NCBI RefSeq assembly: GCF_036669915.1 | Contig: NC_089321.1 | Coordinates: forward strand, 2,771,316 to 2,835,315 | Direction: 5' to 3' | Source: Pocillopora verrucosa | Lineage: Eukaryota > Cnidaria > Anthozoa > Scleractinia > Pocilloporidae | Length of the DNA: 64,000 nt | Shown: one piece after another, positions 36,401 to 47,544 of the stretch | Layout: each line of letters opens with the position of its first letter | Numbering within the stretch: position 1 is the stretch's first letter | Made by a program: the position numbers and the translations under genes | The notes under the pieces: generated by a model | The model's database searches: none | What the model saw: the letters and a program-made list of their open reading frames with translations, nothing else | Told to the model about the DNA's origin: nothing

Positions 36401-39400
36401 CTTTGCACTGGAATAGTTTAACCTCGAGGTCAAATCACTTAAGTTGGATCAGTTAATAAGCCTTGTCACAGACAAGGGCAGATTTATTTTGTGCGTGTCT
36501 GGTCTGTTTTGTTGAGAAAACGCGTTTAATGCGATTGTTGTTCTTTGTGGTGCCCCAGATAGCTCCATAATTTATTATCGGCTCCTGCAATAACCTTAAT
36601 TAAAGGCAATGCTTGAAGTACTTATATTATTAAACCTGACATTCTAACGCTATTTTAGTAACTATATGCCATTCCCTGGCCGAGTTGGTCGGCAATAAGA
36701 TACGCTGTCTTTTCATGATAAGCAAGTGTAAATTTATAAAATGACTTATATGACGCTTGAGTACCATCTCTAAGTAAAGGTTTGTGACCCCTATTCATGC
36801 AATTGTGTTTAACATACGCTGCCCTAATTTTCACTCATTTATAAATGTCAATAACTTTGCGAAGCGCTTGTCGACACTGTTCGCACGGACAATCTGTTTG
36901 GGAAACAATCACCTTCAGGTCGTTTAATATAAGGGGGCGAAAAAAGCTGTGATGCAAAGTGCACCGCCTCGAGGTTGCCAAATAATGGCGGCTTCTTCTC
37001 TGAAGCGGTAAATTACGATTCGTAATCCACAATAGATCACTTATATTGATCTCCGTTGGTTTTTGTTTATGGTAATTTTTAACACAATGTGTTTATCCGA
37101 CCGTCGTTTGACAATGAAGGACGATTTGGATGATTTTGAAAAAGGAAAAAAGCCGCCCACGGGAGAGAATACTGGTGCTTGATTGAAAATGAAAGCCCAG
37201 CAGACAACGAAAACAGGCCGTCTTATAGTAATTATCAGAGCCTTGAAAACCGCGAAAAGTGCATGTTTGGATACGCTAACACGCGTCCGCCTTAGTCTAA
37301 CCTTTGGAATAATTGAATTAAGATTACTCAACTATATATAAATATCGAAAGAGCAATGCTGAAGGTTATCGAGGACATTCGAGTTTTATCGTTTGTATTA
37401 CAAAGCATGTCTTACACTCTGCTGCCCTTCCGTTCGGATTAGCGTCGTAAAACCACAGATACATAGGGATTAGAAAAATCGTTTAGTTTAAGTTATGCAA
37501 ACAGCATTAGTGGTAAGAAAATCTGTAAGACGCTGGCCAACACGAGCGCCAGAAAAGGGCAACATATAGTTTAACGAAGGTGTTGTCTGAGATTCTGAAT
37601 CATTGATACGTATATGAGAGTTTGAATAATTCACTTTCTGAAATTAAGTGATTATGGAGGCTTTCATTTATATTCTACATATTGAAAATGGTGAAAGTTT
37701 GCCTTTCGTCGGAAACATCAAAGAAATAACTGGAATTGATTGCCTGGAAACAATTATCGAATTTAGCGTCAGGGTTTGCAATGAGTTCTCGTAGAAATTT
37801 TTTATTCCAATGAATAAAAGGAGTATCAATTTTTTTCATGATTACGTATCCAATTAGAAAAGTCCACATTAAAAGTTTTAAGATCTTTTAAATTGTATTC
37901 ACAGTTCGTGAAATTGCAAATCCCACCAAAAATTGATTGCTATTTTTTTCTGGCTGCTTTGCACCTAGCCACCAGAAAATATTCGTCTGATTGCAAGTTT
38001 GTTTGTAACATAAGACAACTTACTGCAACTAGTTAGCCCGCAGCTAATGTTTTCTTTTTTCTTTTGCGCTTAAACAAAAGGAAGATGGCCAGAAATGGCT
38101 AAGAAGTATAAAGAACACTCCGTAGCTCACGCTAGTTGTTTAATTTAAGATCTCTGATCTGAAGGTTTTTTTTATTATCAGAATAGTTTATGAAAAGGGA
38201 AACTGAAATGATTTGGAAGGAGCAATCAGTAGTAAAAGCAATTTACTTCCTTATTTGCAGTTTTCTTTCACACTCGTTCCTCAACTTAAAAGAGAAGCAT
38301 ACGCATAACTGCGATGTATTGTTGAGTCAAATTCGTCATGCCTTAACACAATACTCATGTATCGTGAATACAGATTTAAAATCAATAATCTTTCTGTTCT
38401 TCCACCATCAGAATAGTTTATGAAAAGGGATACTGAAGTGATTTAGAAGGAACAATCTGTAGTAAAAGCAATTCACTTCCTTCTTTGCAGTTTTATTTTT
38501 CACATTCGTTCCTTGACTTTAAAAAGTAGCGTACGCATCATCTCGACGTATTGTTGAGTTAAACTCGTCATGCCTTAACACGATACGCAGGTCACTCGTA
38601 CTTATGAAATGTTTTCGAGCGTAAAATCTCAAGGATCAATTGACACCCTAGGAAGTATCAAGTCCCAGAAAAAAAAGGAAAAGGCATTTTTCCTTATTTC
38701 TAGTTTTGTTATATTAATTTCCAAAAACTCCTAGCGATAAGAGGATTTACATGTGGGGTATCCAGTTGCATTTCCCATTAAAAAAAAAAAATTGAGAATT
38801 TTATACTTTAATTTCTTAGTTTAAAAGTTTTTATTTACAAGAAAATATATATTAAAGTGCAATGTTTATCCACTGTATTACTTTTTTAATATTCTGGATG
38901 AAATGAACTAAATAAAATAGTAAACATTTGTAGAAAACACCAACATGTGATTATCAGCGCCGGAGGGGCGTTTTAGAGACAGTTACCTGATCTGTTCTCG
39001 TTACTACTTGTTATTACTTGTTTGAAGTTATTGAAAAAGGGACTCACAAATAGCGTAAATTTTACAAATATAATCACAAGAACGTCTCAAAATAAATCTC
39101 TCGGTGCAATAATTGGTTTTTGCTTCATTTAACTTGACAAGGAAAATCAAAAGAAAAACAATGTACGAGATCCGTTTCCGGCGACAAAAAGTCCTGAGAT
39201 TGCAGCCGGCTGTTATCAGGCAAAGTCGTAATTCAATGTTCTTCTGTGTTGGAAAATAGAACATCTTTAAGAAAAGTACAAACAAAGAATAAACAAAAAA
39301 AGAGAAAGCCTTAAAAAGGTGGAATTCCCCCGGCGCCAAAAAGACTGAGTGCTTTGTTCAAACAACCGGAACATTACATCTTTTCCTATTCAAAATGGTT

Positions 39401-41323
39401 CTTTTTCTTTTTTTAGAGCCTGGATCTTAAAAATTGGAAATAATACATTAGACAATGGCAAATTAGTTATGTTCAGCTCTCTAAACCATTTTCATGTTCA
39501 AACCTTTTACCAAATTAACAAGTTTGTCGGATTTTCCAGGGCAACGGAAGAGCAAGATAAGAAGGGCAGTCAGAAGTGCTAATTAAAGGGTACCATTTTC
39601 TAATTTAAGTTTTTTCTCAAAAATAAACTAAGTTTAATAAGTATATTAAATATTGGAAACACTCGTCTTGAAACAAACTGTGGTCGAGAAACATATAGTA
39701 TTAGTCGCTTTCAATTAGCTTGTCCAAACATCGTTTCTAAGTTTCAAAATTAACCCAAAGATAATACAACTTAACGAGCGGGTTTTTGAAAAGCTTGCTT
39801 TTTAATGAGGCTTCTGGCAACATTCACATCAAATTACACCCGACGCGTCCAGAGAATACGCTGGTTGAAGACCTGGCCTATAATGGCGACAAATGACACA
39901 GGCATTACAGTTTACCACCGGTAATTACCGGCAGTCAAATAAACAAAGCGTTCGTACTATTAAAAATATTAAAATGGCCAGCAAGAGGGATAGAGTAATT
40001 ATATCCACTTAGTCATTAGTGTTAAGAGGCCATCTTAAAATCGTAATTCGGAGACGATTTTTCTTCTATAGCCGAAGAAAACAAAAAGAATACTTTGTGT
40101 TCTCTTTTGGGTACATTTTAATTAAAACTCTTTCAATTTCAAACAAAATTGTTAACAAAGCGCCACGTGCAAAGGACGTAACAAAATCAATCCTTTTCTA
40201 TGAAAGATTTCACTTATTCGCTTTCAAAAAACTATAATAATAGAAGTATCAGTCGATAATTTCTTTTAAATCAATGCCCTCGATGGACCCTGTTCGAAAA
40301 CATCTTCGTATTAGAGCGTTGTCTATCATACCTTTCGTTTGTTGTTGCCCCAATCAATTTTATAACAATGGTAAATTTGAAACCCGTAGAGGAGTACGAA
40401 ATCAGTAAAACGCCTTATTTACAAGAAAAGTTAAGCGGATTCATGATGAAAGGACTACATTAGGATAACTAAACCATTTGTATGCTCATTTCATTTGTAT
40501 GCCCAACTTACCAGGTGAAATTTAACAGTTTAATTTCTTGAACGCAAAAAGAAAATGGAAACTTTTTCGCAGGCATTTGCCTTGCGTTGTGCATCAAAAT
40601 GCAAATAATATAGCGTTCCCAATTTCGGGTAATGGAACAACACACCTCACACAATTGCTAGATTTATACGGAATTGAAGGTCATTTTGAGCGGAGACAAG
40701 ATGTCTGAAAATGCCCAATTTCTTTCGTAATAATCTCTTTCATCGCCTCTACCCGTGGGGGACAAGTTGACAGGGAAACGAGATGTCTGTAAACCCCCCT
40801 GAGCGATACTGGAAAGTGCCAAAATGGTCATAAATAAAGAGTAAGAACTTCGTATTCACTTACACCAAGAGCTCAAGTAATGGGCTCATGCTTACACCTT
40901 TTGTACAAACTTCAAACCGCTCTCTGAGTCAACATCATTGGCCTAAAATGTCCTCCTGGTATTGAAATGTTCTTTACTTTAATGAAATGATTGATGAGTG
41001 TCAAGAAATTGAATGAAATGAAATTAAAAATTAGACACTGAAACATCGCGTAGACCATTCGAAGATTTTGGATAAACAATTGCCTAACGCTATTGTTAGG
41101 GTTGCTATTGAAACTTTGCCTAAGTTTGTAAACTTTACAGTAAGTAATAACGAGAGAAAATGATGGTCTCCTAATTTTCTCTTGGTTGTACAGTTTTCGA
41201 AATAGTTCGCGTTAGGTACTTCGAAATTGTAGCAACACGAGTTACACGGTCCTAACGCATCGGAACAGAAGAAAGTCGAATATCGTTCTATTTACAATAA
41301 CAACAAGGATATTTCAACCTTAC
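36401..41323. other. Gene-poor intergenic sequence
   Basis: No supported exon. The only clear structure is the tandem duplication at 38178-38600. A short minus-strand frame at 36835-37032 contains CPCEQCRQAL but has no supporting context. Confidence 0.4.
38178..38600. repeat. Tandem duplication, period 230 bases, diverged
   Basis: tcagaatagtttatgaaaag occurs at 38178 and again at 38408. The following 180 or so bases match closely (agtaaaagcaatt, cttccttctttgcagttt, attgttgagt, cgtcatgccttaacac) with scattered substitutions and small indels. The second copy breaks down after about 38600. Confidence 0.75.
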
Positions 41324-41484
41324 CAAAATATTACCAGGCTGTCCAGGGAACAGATTAGCTACCTTAGAGTCAGAAACAGTCATTAAGTTGTGCTTTGAAG
41401 TAACGGCTTTATTCATGAGTTTCTTGTTATTACCACTGCTCTCTGATATTTTCAACAACCCTTCAAGGCCTTCTTTATCAAAAC
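41324..41484 (-). CDS. Exon-like stretch of unknown gene
   Basis: Minus-strand open stretch bounded by acceptor ttccactggcag and a strong donor gtaagg, phase 1 in and phase 0 out. It encodes FDKEGLEGLLKISES...KKLMNKAVTSKHNLM...NLFPGQPGNIL, which reads like a soluble protein with ordinary codon choice. I do not recognise the family, and no neighbouring exon was found on either side within the window. It could be one exon of a gene with very large introns, a processed remnant, or chance. Confidence 0.3.
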
Positions 41485-42669
41485 CTGCCAGTGGAAATGT
41501 CAACATATCATAAAATGCCACAAGCCGAAAGATATTCTGTTCACAGATGAATAAAATAGACAGTGTAACTTTAAGCCTTGAAGAAGACGTCTCCCAGTTC
41601 CCCACATCTTTTTTAAGGAATGCAACGCTTATTCAGTCAGAATATCTATTTACATTTGAAAACACATTTATATGAAACTTTTACATCATTTCAATTTTGA
41701 TGCATTTTTTTTGAAAAATCACATACAATCATTTTGAATCAAAACAAGCAATCAGTCCCCAGGAAGTGTATCAGCTTAGATCGTTTCGGAAAATTCAGCA
41801 TGATTCCACGTTGCTTTTATAACATGGTTTAATAATTATAGACCTAGTTTAAGTCTCGAAAAGCTTTGATTATTTGAAAGATAAAGATTGGCACAATGAA
41901 GACTGCATTCTCAAATTAAGACTAACTCTGTCAAATTAACGTTGGTCCGAGTCGATGAATATTGGACTATGTAAGGAAAAGTACTCGGATGCTCAGATTT
42001 TTTCGTTATTATTGTTATCGTTATTATTAGTTTAAATGAAAATAAAACTGCCTGGGAGGTCAATTTAATATAGCTTCCTGGAATCGCACAAATGGTTCGT
42101 GTAAGACAAAGAAAAAAAATATGCCTAAAAATCATCATTAAGATGTAAAGAAAAAAATTCGATAGGATATTTGATTTAAACGAGGATAGCCGAACGGAAG
42201 AACATTACAAATAATAATTAGCTGATAAAGCAGAGGAAAGGCGCCTCCTTAAGGCGAAAAAAAAAAAGAACTTTCAACTCATATTTTTCCATTTGACCTT
42301 GTGTTTTAATCTTAAGGAGTCGATTGCGTCTTCAAAAACTCAGTCATTTTATTTATTTATCTATTTATTTTTTTGTGAGGGGAGGGTGAGAGTGTTGCAG
42401 AGATTTAGCGGTGGATCACGCTTATATCTCTCTATGTAAAAAAAAAGATTTCTACCTTGACACCAGACTGCATTACTGATAAAGTAAAAACTGCTACTTT
42501 TAAAAGATCCTGCAAAGCAACGTGAGAGTTAAAAAATAAATATTCATGGTCAGAAGGGAGTTTTAGAAAAGAAGCTTGAACCTTTCCGCGCTTTTCGGGG
42601 TCCGCGGCAATGAGCGGGGGCTGGTTGCTTAGACGTACTCTTCCTTAGGTTATTGCTTTGAGGGTCTCA

Positions 42670-42850
42670 ATGGGGTTAACGGTTAGCCGTAAAATGGCTA
42701 AAAAGTTTAGTTGTTGGACGCAAAAATTGACGGATTTTAACCGTTAGCCGTAAAAGGGTCAAGCGAAATTTTTTAAAACAACAATAGAAAGAAAGCAACC
42801 ATTAGCCGTTAAATAGCCAGAATTTCAACCTGTAGCCCTAAAAGCCATCA
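42670..42850. repeat. Dispersed minisatellite, unit core GTTAGCCGTAAAA
   Basis: Units at about 42677 (ggttagccgtaaaatggct), 42740 (ccgttagccgtaaaagggtc), 42801 (ccattagccgttaaatagcc) and 42828 (cctgtagccctaaaagcc), separated by 30-60 bases. The core is better kept than the spacers. Confidence 0.55.
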
Positions 42851-43058
42851 TCTCATTGACCCTCTTGCTTTAAACAAACAACTGATCAATATGTAAATGG
42901 TGATTTCTTTCCTTTCTGTCTTGATAATGTCCATACTCTTTCTTTAGATTTCCTTTGGTACTGAACTGACATGAATAATTTTTTTTAACAATAAGGAGCT
43001 TAGCTTCTTCGAGATGATGTTGATCAGTTTCTCGTTCACATGACCTTTATGTTTCATT

Positions 43059-43092
43059 CATGGCAGGAGCCCATTACCGGGCTCCTGTCATG
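43059..43092. repeat. Hairpin, 14-bp arms, one mismatch
   Basis: catggcaggagccc is followed by attacc and gggctcctgtcatg. Part of the arm (aggagcccattac) recurs at about 43229, suggesting an element end or a nested rearrangement. Confidence 0.7.
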
Positions 43093-43819
43093 GGTGATTC
43101 TGTTAGAACAAATTAGATAAAGTCGCTCATGGAGGTCAACCCTTTACGCCCTAACATCAGAATGCATATTCTCCAGACTGTTTTCTATACATCTCCTAAG
43201 GTGCTGATAAGGAGAATTTGTTCAACAACAGGAGCCCATTACTCCTGTTCAACAATCAAGAGCCTGTTTAGTTGGTGATCATTTCTTTTATTCTCGTGTA
43301 AATTAAAGCTCTCTTTGTTGAAAAAAGGCTCAGTATATGCATTTATAAGAATCTTAATGCAGAAAAATTTTCGGTGACTCTTTCAGTTTCTCCTCGTTGA
43401 TTCTTTTTATGATTTTCCTGAGCGACAATGCAACGATAGAAAAAAATTCAGGCCTGTAAGGGATTTGCGGCATTTGCAATATCTTTTCTTAATCCGCGTT
43501 GACATATAATATTTTTATAAATTCACAGTCATTTATTGTAGAAGCGTCGATCGATATGGTCAATATTGAGACGAACACTCACTGAAGTCTTACTCAGTTA
43601 CCTCAGATACCACACAGCCGTCATTATGTAGTGGGTTATTTAACTGCCACTTGCAAAGTTGGAGGAAAATTCTGTAATAGCTTCTGAAATAGTGTAAAAA
43701 CAGAGCACTGTCAAAAAACTAATTCACGACTTAGATAAGTGTCTAAACTCTCAGTATCTCCTTCTGAAACTGATCACCGTGAGCATTTTCGATCAAGAGC
43801 TAAGAGCGTAGAGGAGACT

Positions 43820-43844
43820 ATGTCCGCTAAAAAGGTTTTTATCG

Positions 43845-43886
<42 letters not shown>

Positions 43887-46800
43887 AGAGGGAGAGAGAG
43901 AGAGGGAGAGAGGGGAGGAGAGGGGGGGGAGAGAGGGAGAGAGAGAGATAAAAAATAAAAATCAAGGAAAAGAATGAACCATACATGTAGGCGATAAACA
44001 ACCTGCAGTTGTTTAGTTTCCTTCTTAACCGGTTGCGTCACGTAACGCTCTTCGACAGTGGCGTGACGACTCTGCTTGTTCATTTCCAGGTTCCTCATTC
44101 CTATATTCCTTATGGAGGAAGAAGATCTGGCTTTTATTCTTCCAAAGTCGTAGATACGTTACCCTGCATTTACGAACTGGTTCCCATAGCATTGGAATCT
44201 GTAAGATCTTACCCGGTGTGTCCTGGCTTTGTATTTACCACAGCTGACTATGGCTGTGCTGATGGAGGGACCTCGATGTCGCTTATTTATGCGTGTGTTG
44301 AAGAGCTCAGAAAGTTGCATGGCAATGAGCTGGAAATCCTTGTTTATTACGAGGATCAGCCGGTTAATGACTTCACTTCCCTTTTTTCATACGTCCAAGG
44401 TATTTGCTTTGTTTAATATTATTTAAAGCTTATCTTAAATATGTCCAAACGAGCTCCATTTTCGCAAGAACAGAGATAAATAGTTGTTCCCAGTTTATAT
44501 GACAAGAAAAAAAAGTGTTTCTTTCGCTCTGACGAAGGGCTAACGCTGGAGCCGTCAGCTTTACAAACTCTTTACGGTGTCCAATTTACGCTATCAACTC
44601 CGTTGATACCAAATTACCTAGTTACACTCTCCCAGCGACGCAGTACCCAGCTTCTTTAGAAACTTACCCCCTTTATTCATATGTTGCTTTGAAATATCTT
44701 TTTTCCATTCATCATTGTTTCAACACTGACATTCACACAAGAAACCTTAAAAGATTTTTAAACTTAAACTCTGTCGTACCTCTCTTGCCTTTTGATTTTT
44801 CCTGGCGCATTGTCTCTCCTTTCTCTGTTTCTTTTTATTTTTTCGTTATTTTCTTCCTTTTTTCTTTTGCTTAGGCCTTATCTCAGGACCTCAGAGTTAT
44901 TTGACCTCATTTCCAAACGTTTACGTGGCAGCGAGTGAGACTCAGTTTTACAAACAGTGTTTCCCTCGTGGTTCAATACAACTCGGTTTGTTCAGCGTGG
45001 CCCTTCATTGGCTGAGCAAAAAACCATGCAGCGTAACTGGAGGTCTACTTTGTCTCCAGTCCCAAAACCAGGAGGAGAGGGAACTTTTTACAAGACAGGC
45101 AGCAATGGATTGGGAAACGTTCCTTCTAGCTAGAGCAAAGGAATTGTCATTAGGTATGTAGCAGCCTATTCAGCTGGCGTGTGTTGAAGCTGCCGGTGAG
45201 CAAATGAAGCCGATGGAGCTGCGAGTCATTGGCTGTTTTTGGAATTGGGAAACTTCACGCTTACAATGAATGGACCCATTCTTTCCTTTGGAGGAGGTAG
45301 GTAGCTTAAAATCCTGACAAATTAAGTGTATTATGAGTTACATGAAAGCAACTACTTTTCTTCGGATCTTTACATCGTGTTCAGTGCACACAGCGATTAA
45401 ATTTCTGTGGCATCTTAACTCTGTGTTAGGGAGAGGCATGATTAATATTATGAGGGAGGGCAAAATAAGAAGAGAGATGGAGAGATCTTTCCCTTCCTTC
45501 GTTGTAACTGATAAACAATAAACCTTTCTTAGCCTTGGCAGTTTTAGCTGTGGATGACGATGGACACTTTACTGGAGACACAAAGAACACGAAATTCTCC
45601 TTTTCCCAAATAATGTACGATGTGTGGAAGAGCTTGGCAGAGGATTATCTAATCAGTGTGTTAAGATTAAAAAAAGAAACAAAGAAAAGAAAAAGTAAAA
45701 CTGCTCTCAGAAGTTATGGCTGCTGGCGTTTATATCCTGTGTATGAGACTTGAAGTATTTTCATTTCTCTTACAAGTATATCAATGGTCAATTAAGCCCC
45801 AAAATTGGTATCAAAACAGCTCCATGGGTAAATTGGCTCCAGAGCTAAGACAAACTTCATTTTACAGTGAATTAGATACGACATTAGTCCATCGCAGGCA
45901 GCCCCTATCATTTCCTTTGGTTAATCCTGGGGACATGAACCCGCACTTTTTGACATGGAGTTAAGTGCTTCTCTCGATTACGATGATTTGACTCACAACG
46001 AAGACCTATAAGAAAATTGAAATGAAGACCACCACTCTTGGTTCCGTATCCATACCGTTTCTAATCGTGGTTTATCTGTTTTTGCATTCATTATCCTCTT
46101 GATTATTTGACAATCTGGATAATGCTTAGATGGTGTTAAAAGAATTCGAAGACAAGAAAGGAACGGAATGAAATAACAACAGGAGGAATAATTTAAGGAA
46201 TTAATTGAATATAAAGAACATACATGACAAAACTGATTAGTAAAAATGAGTACCAAATGTCACAATGTCTTCACAGGATGAGGTTAATAAGATCACGCTT
46301 CTTAGTTACATGCGGACACGACAAGAGCTGCAGTCGCCATTTATGTCAGCGGAGAGTCCTGTGAGGAGGGTCGGACTGTCACTTGTGTTACTAGATATCA
46401 AAACATTTCCTTGTCCTATACAAAAATGCGCCTAGAGATTGGAGACACAGAGAAGGTTGCAAAATCATTAACGGAAGAAACGCGTGCTTGGGGCAACTTC
46501 ACCTTCTTGTCAGGTGTGTCGGCAGTAACTCTTTCACTCTCAAGATCTCATTAGTAATTCTCCTTATTGTCTTTCAATAAGTTCCGAAGAATTTTCCATT
46601 GGATCAACAAATAATCCCCTTATTGATAATTCCTTTATTCTCATAACTTCCTTCTTAACCGGTTTCGTCACGCAACGCTCTTCGACAGTGGCGTGACGAC
46701 TCTGCTTGTTCATTTCCAGGTTCCTCATTCATATATTCCTTATGGAGGAAGAAGATCTGGCTTTTATTCTTCCAAAGTCGTAGATACGTTACCCTGCATT

Positions 46801-47512
46801 AACGAACTGGTTCCCATAGCATTGGAATCTGTAAGATCTTACCCGGTGTGTCCTGGCTTTGTATTTACCACTGCTGACTATGGCTGTGCTGTTTTTGTTG
46901 TTAGGAGAAATTCTGTCTTGGTCACTCATAAGAGTTAAAAGTCTAAGGTTGCTTACCAAATGTCGGAACTAATAGACCAGATTAGTCAGAATAAAAGTGA
47001 ATAATTAAAAGCAGAATTTTCCTTTTTCAACGACACGTTATCTTCAATTGTTATTATTTCATTTATTATCTTCTTAATAATTTTAAAATTACTGGTTTTT
47101 TGTGGCTAGGAATTTATCCGGCACAAGTGACAGAAGAGTCATGAGAATATAAAATCTGCGTATTTTTTATTTTTTGAGAGTATCAAGGCTCGAGCTTTGA
47201 TTGAATATTGAATGCAATAATGGCCAATAATGGATCCCACTGAAGAACTGACTCACCTATTCAGCCGCGTAGACTGTATTTCTTAAAGCAGTCTAACGTT
47301 ACCATCTGCTCCTGTACATCCTGCAAGGCAAGCTGAAGAAAGTATTATTAGCATCTTTTTGGTACTCAGGTCTCTCCGATGAGCGAACAGTGGAAGAGAA
47401 AACCACAATTGTCGATGAATTTTTCCTCCATTTGGAAGCAGAATTTGCAAGAGTGATGCACGATTACAGATCCGAGCTTGTCGCTGCAATCATGAAAGTG
47501 GAAAAGAATTGA
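43820..47512 (+). CDS. SABATH-type SAM-dependent carboxyl methyltransferase (frameshifted as assembled)
   Basis: Exons: probable start 43820-43834 (MSAKK), 44090-44399, 44875-45153, 45533-45657, 46277-46513 and 47370-47512. The product would be about 369 residues, the usual SABATH length, if one base missing in exon 5 is allowed for. Signatures: VPHSYIPYGGRRSGFYSS at the N-terminus (substrate-clamp region), TADYGCADGGTSMSL (SAM motif I), LEILVYYEDQPVNDF, SLHW-like VALHWLSKKP, MDWETFLLARAKEL, then LAVDDDG, SYMRTRQELQSPF, SPVRRVGLSL, TRAWGNFTFLSG-LSDERTVEEK and a terminal MKVEKN. SABATH enzymes methylate carboxyl groups of small acids in plants; relatives occur in some cnidarians and other invertebrates, with unknown substrates. 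Exon 3 to exon 4 gives LSLG-ALAVLAVDDDG, a few residues shorter than the usual GG-containing loop. Exon 5 stops at TAG (46433-46435) in frame and needs a one-base shift near 46421-46425 to read on. An AATAAA lies at 47539. Confidence 0.82.
43848..43949 (+). repeat. GA microsatellite
   Basis: About 100 bases of (GA)n broken by G-runs, inside the putative first intron of the methyltransferase gene. Open frames over it (RERERE or LSLSLS) are artefacts. Confidence 0.9.
44090..44399 (+). CDS. Methyltransferase exon 2 with SAM-binding motif I
   Basis: Acceptor cttgttcatttccag, donor gtattt, phase 0 in and phase 1 out, 103 codons. It contains the N-terminal substrate-clamp segment and motif I (ADYGCADGG). 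It is the source of the captured copy at 46648-46891, which matches it and its acceptor at all but five of 244 positions. Confidence 0.85.
44520..44672 (+). mobile_element. Penelope-like terminal fragment, degenerate hammerhead core
   Basis: ctctgacgaagggctaacgct matches the 27.95-kb copy, but the GAAA box is changed to GGAG here, so the core should be inactive. It continues into aaactctttacggtg and ends with the inverse of the gggggtaagttt segment. It lies in a methyltransferase intron. Confidence 0.45.
46277..46513 (+). pseudogene. Methyltransferase exon 5 with one-base frameshift
   Basis: Frame 1 reads DEVNKITLLSYMRTRQELQSPF...VGLSLVLLDIKTFPCPIQKCA and then TAG. A second frame, overlapping the run of five A at 46421-46425, reads KMRLEIGDTEKVAKSLTEETRAWGNFTFLS up to the donor. 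Both halves match the family in order. The exon is 237 bases and needs one more base to meet the last exon in phase 1. The cause is either a real one-base loss in a homopolymer, which makes the gene a young pseudogene, or a sequencing error. Confidence 0.65.
46524..46941. mobile_element. TTAA-type MITE carrying a captured methyltransferase exon
   Basis: The left part (46524 to about 46647: ctctcaagatctcattagta, aattctccttattgtc, ggatcaac, aataatcccctt, tattctcata) and the right part (46892-46941: ttgttaggagaaattctgtc, ttggtcactca, agagttaaaa) match the MITE copy at 23937-24170 in order. The roughly 25 bases that should lie between them are replaced by 46648-46891, a copy of 44018-44261 (intron end, splice acceptor and first part of exon 2). 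I count five differences in 244 bases. The capture ends in the middle of SAM motif I. Confidence 0.8.
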
Positions 47513-47538
47513 AATATACACTTTCTTTGCAAATATGA

Positions 47539-47544
47539 AATAAA
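47539..47544 (+). terminator. Candidate polyadenylation signal of the methyltransferase gene
   Basis: AATAAA, 27 bases after the stop codon of the last exon. Its closeness to the stop implies a very short 3' UTR. Confidence 0.55.

Larger units (their letters stand above)
41485..43819. other. Intergenic sequence with minisatellite and palindrome
   Basis: No gene found. It contains a short-repeat block at about 42670-42850 built on gttagccgtaaaa, an imperfect hairpin at 43059-43092 and a TTAA-MITE-related fragment at about 43136-43325. Confidence 0.4.

Noticed and set aside
36835..37032. CPCEQCRQAL resembling a cytidine deaminase zinc motif
   Set aside because: The rest of the frame does not resemble a deaminase, the required HAE motif is absent, and no neighbouring exon was found.
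39349..39582. Open frame starting MLCSNNRN
   Set aside because: Short, AT-driven, no motif or splice support.
43739..44098. Open frames rich in RERE or LSLS
   Set aside because: They are translations of the GA microsatellite. Only the ATG at 43820 is kept as a possible gene start.
46693..46938. Second methyltransferase gene
   Set aside because: It is a truncated 244-bp duplicate with no donor and no downstream exons of its own, lying inside a MITE.
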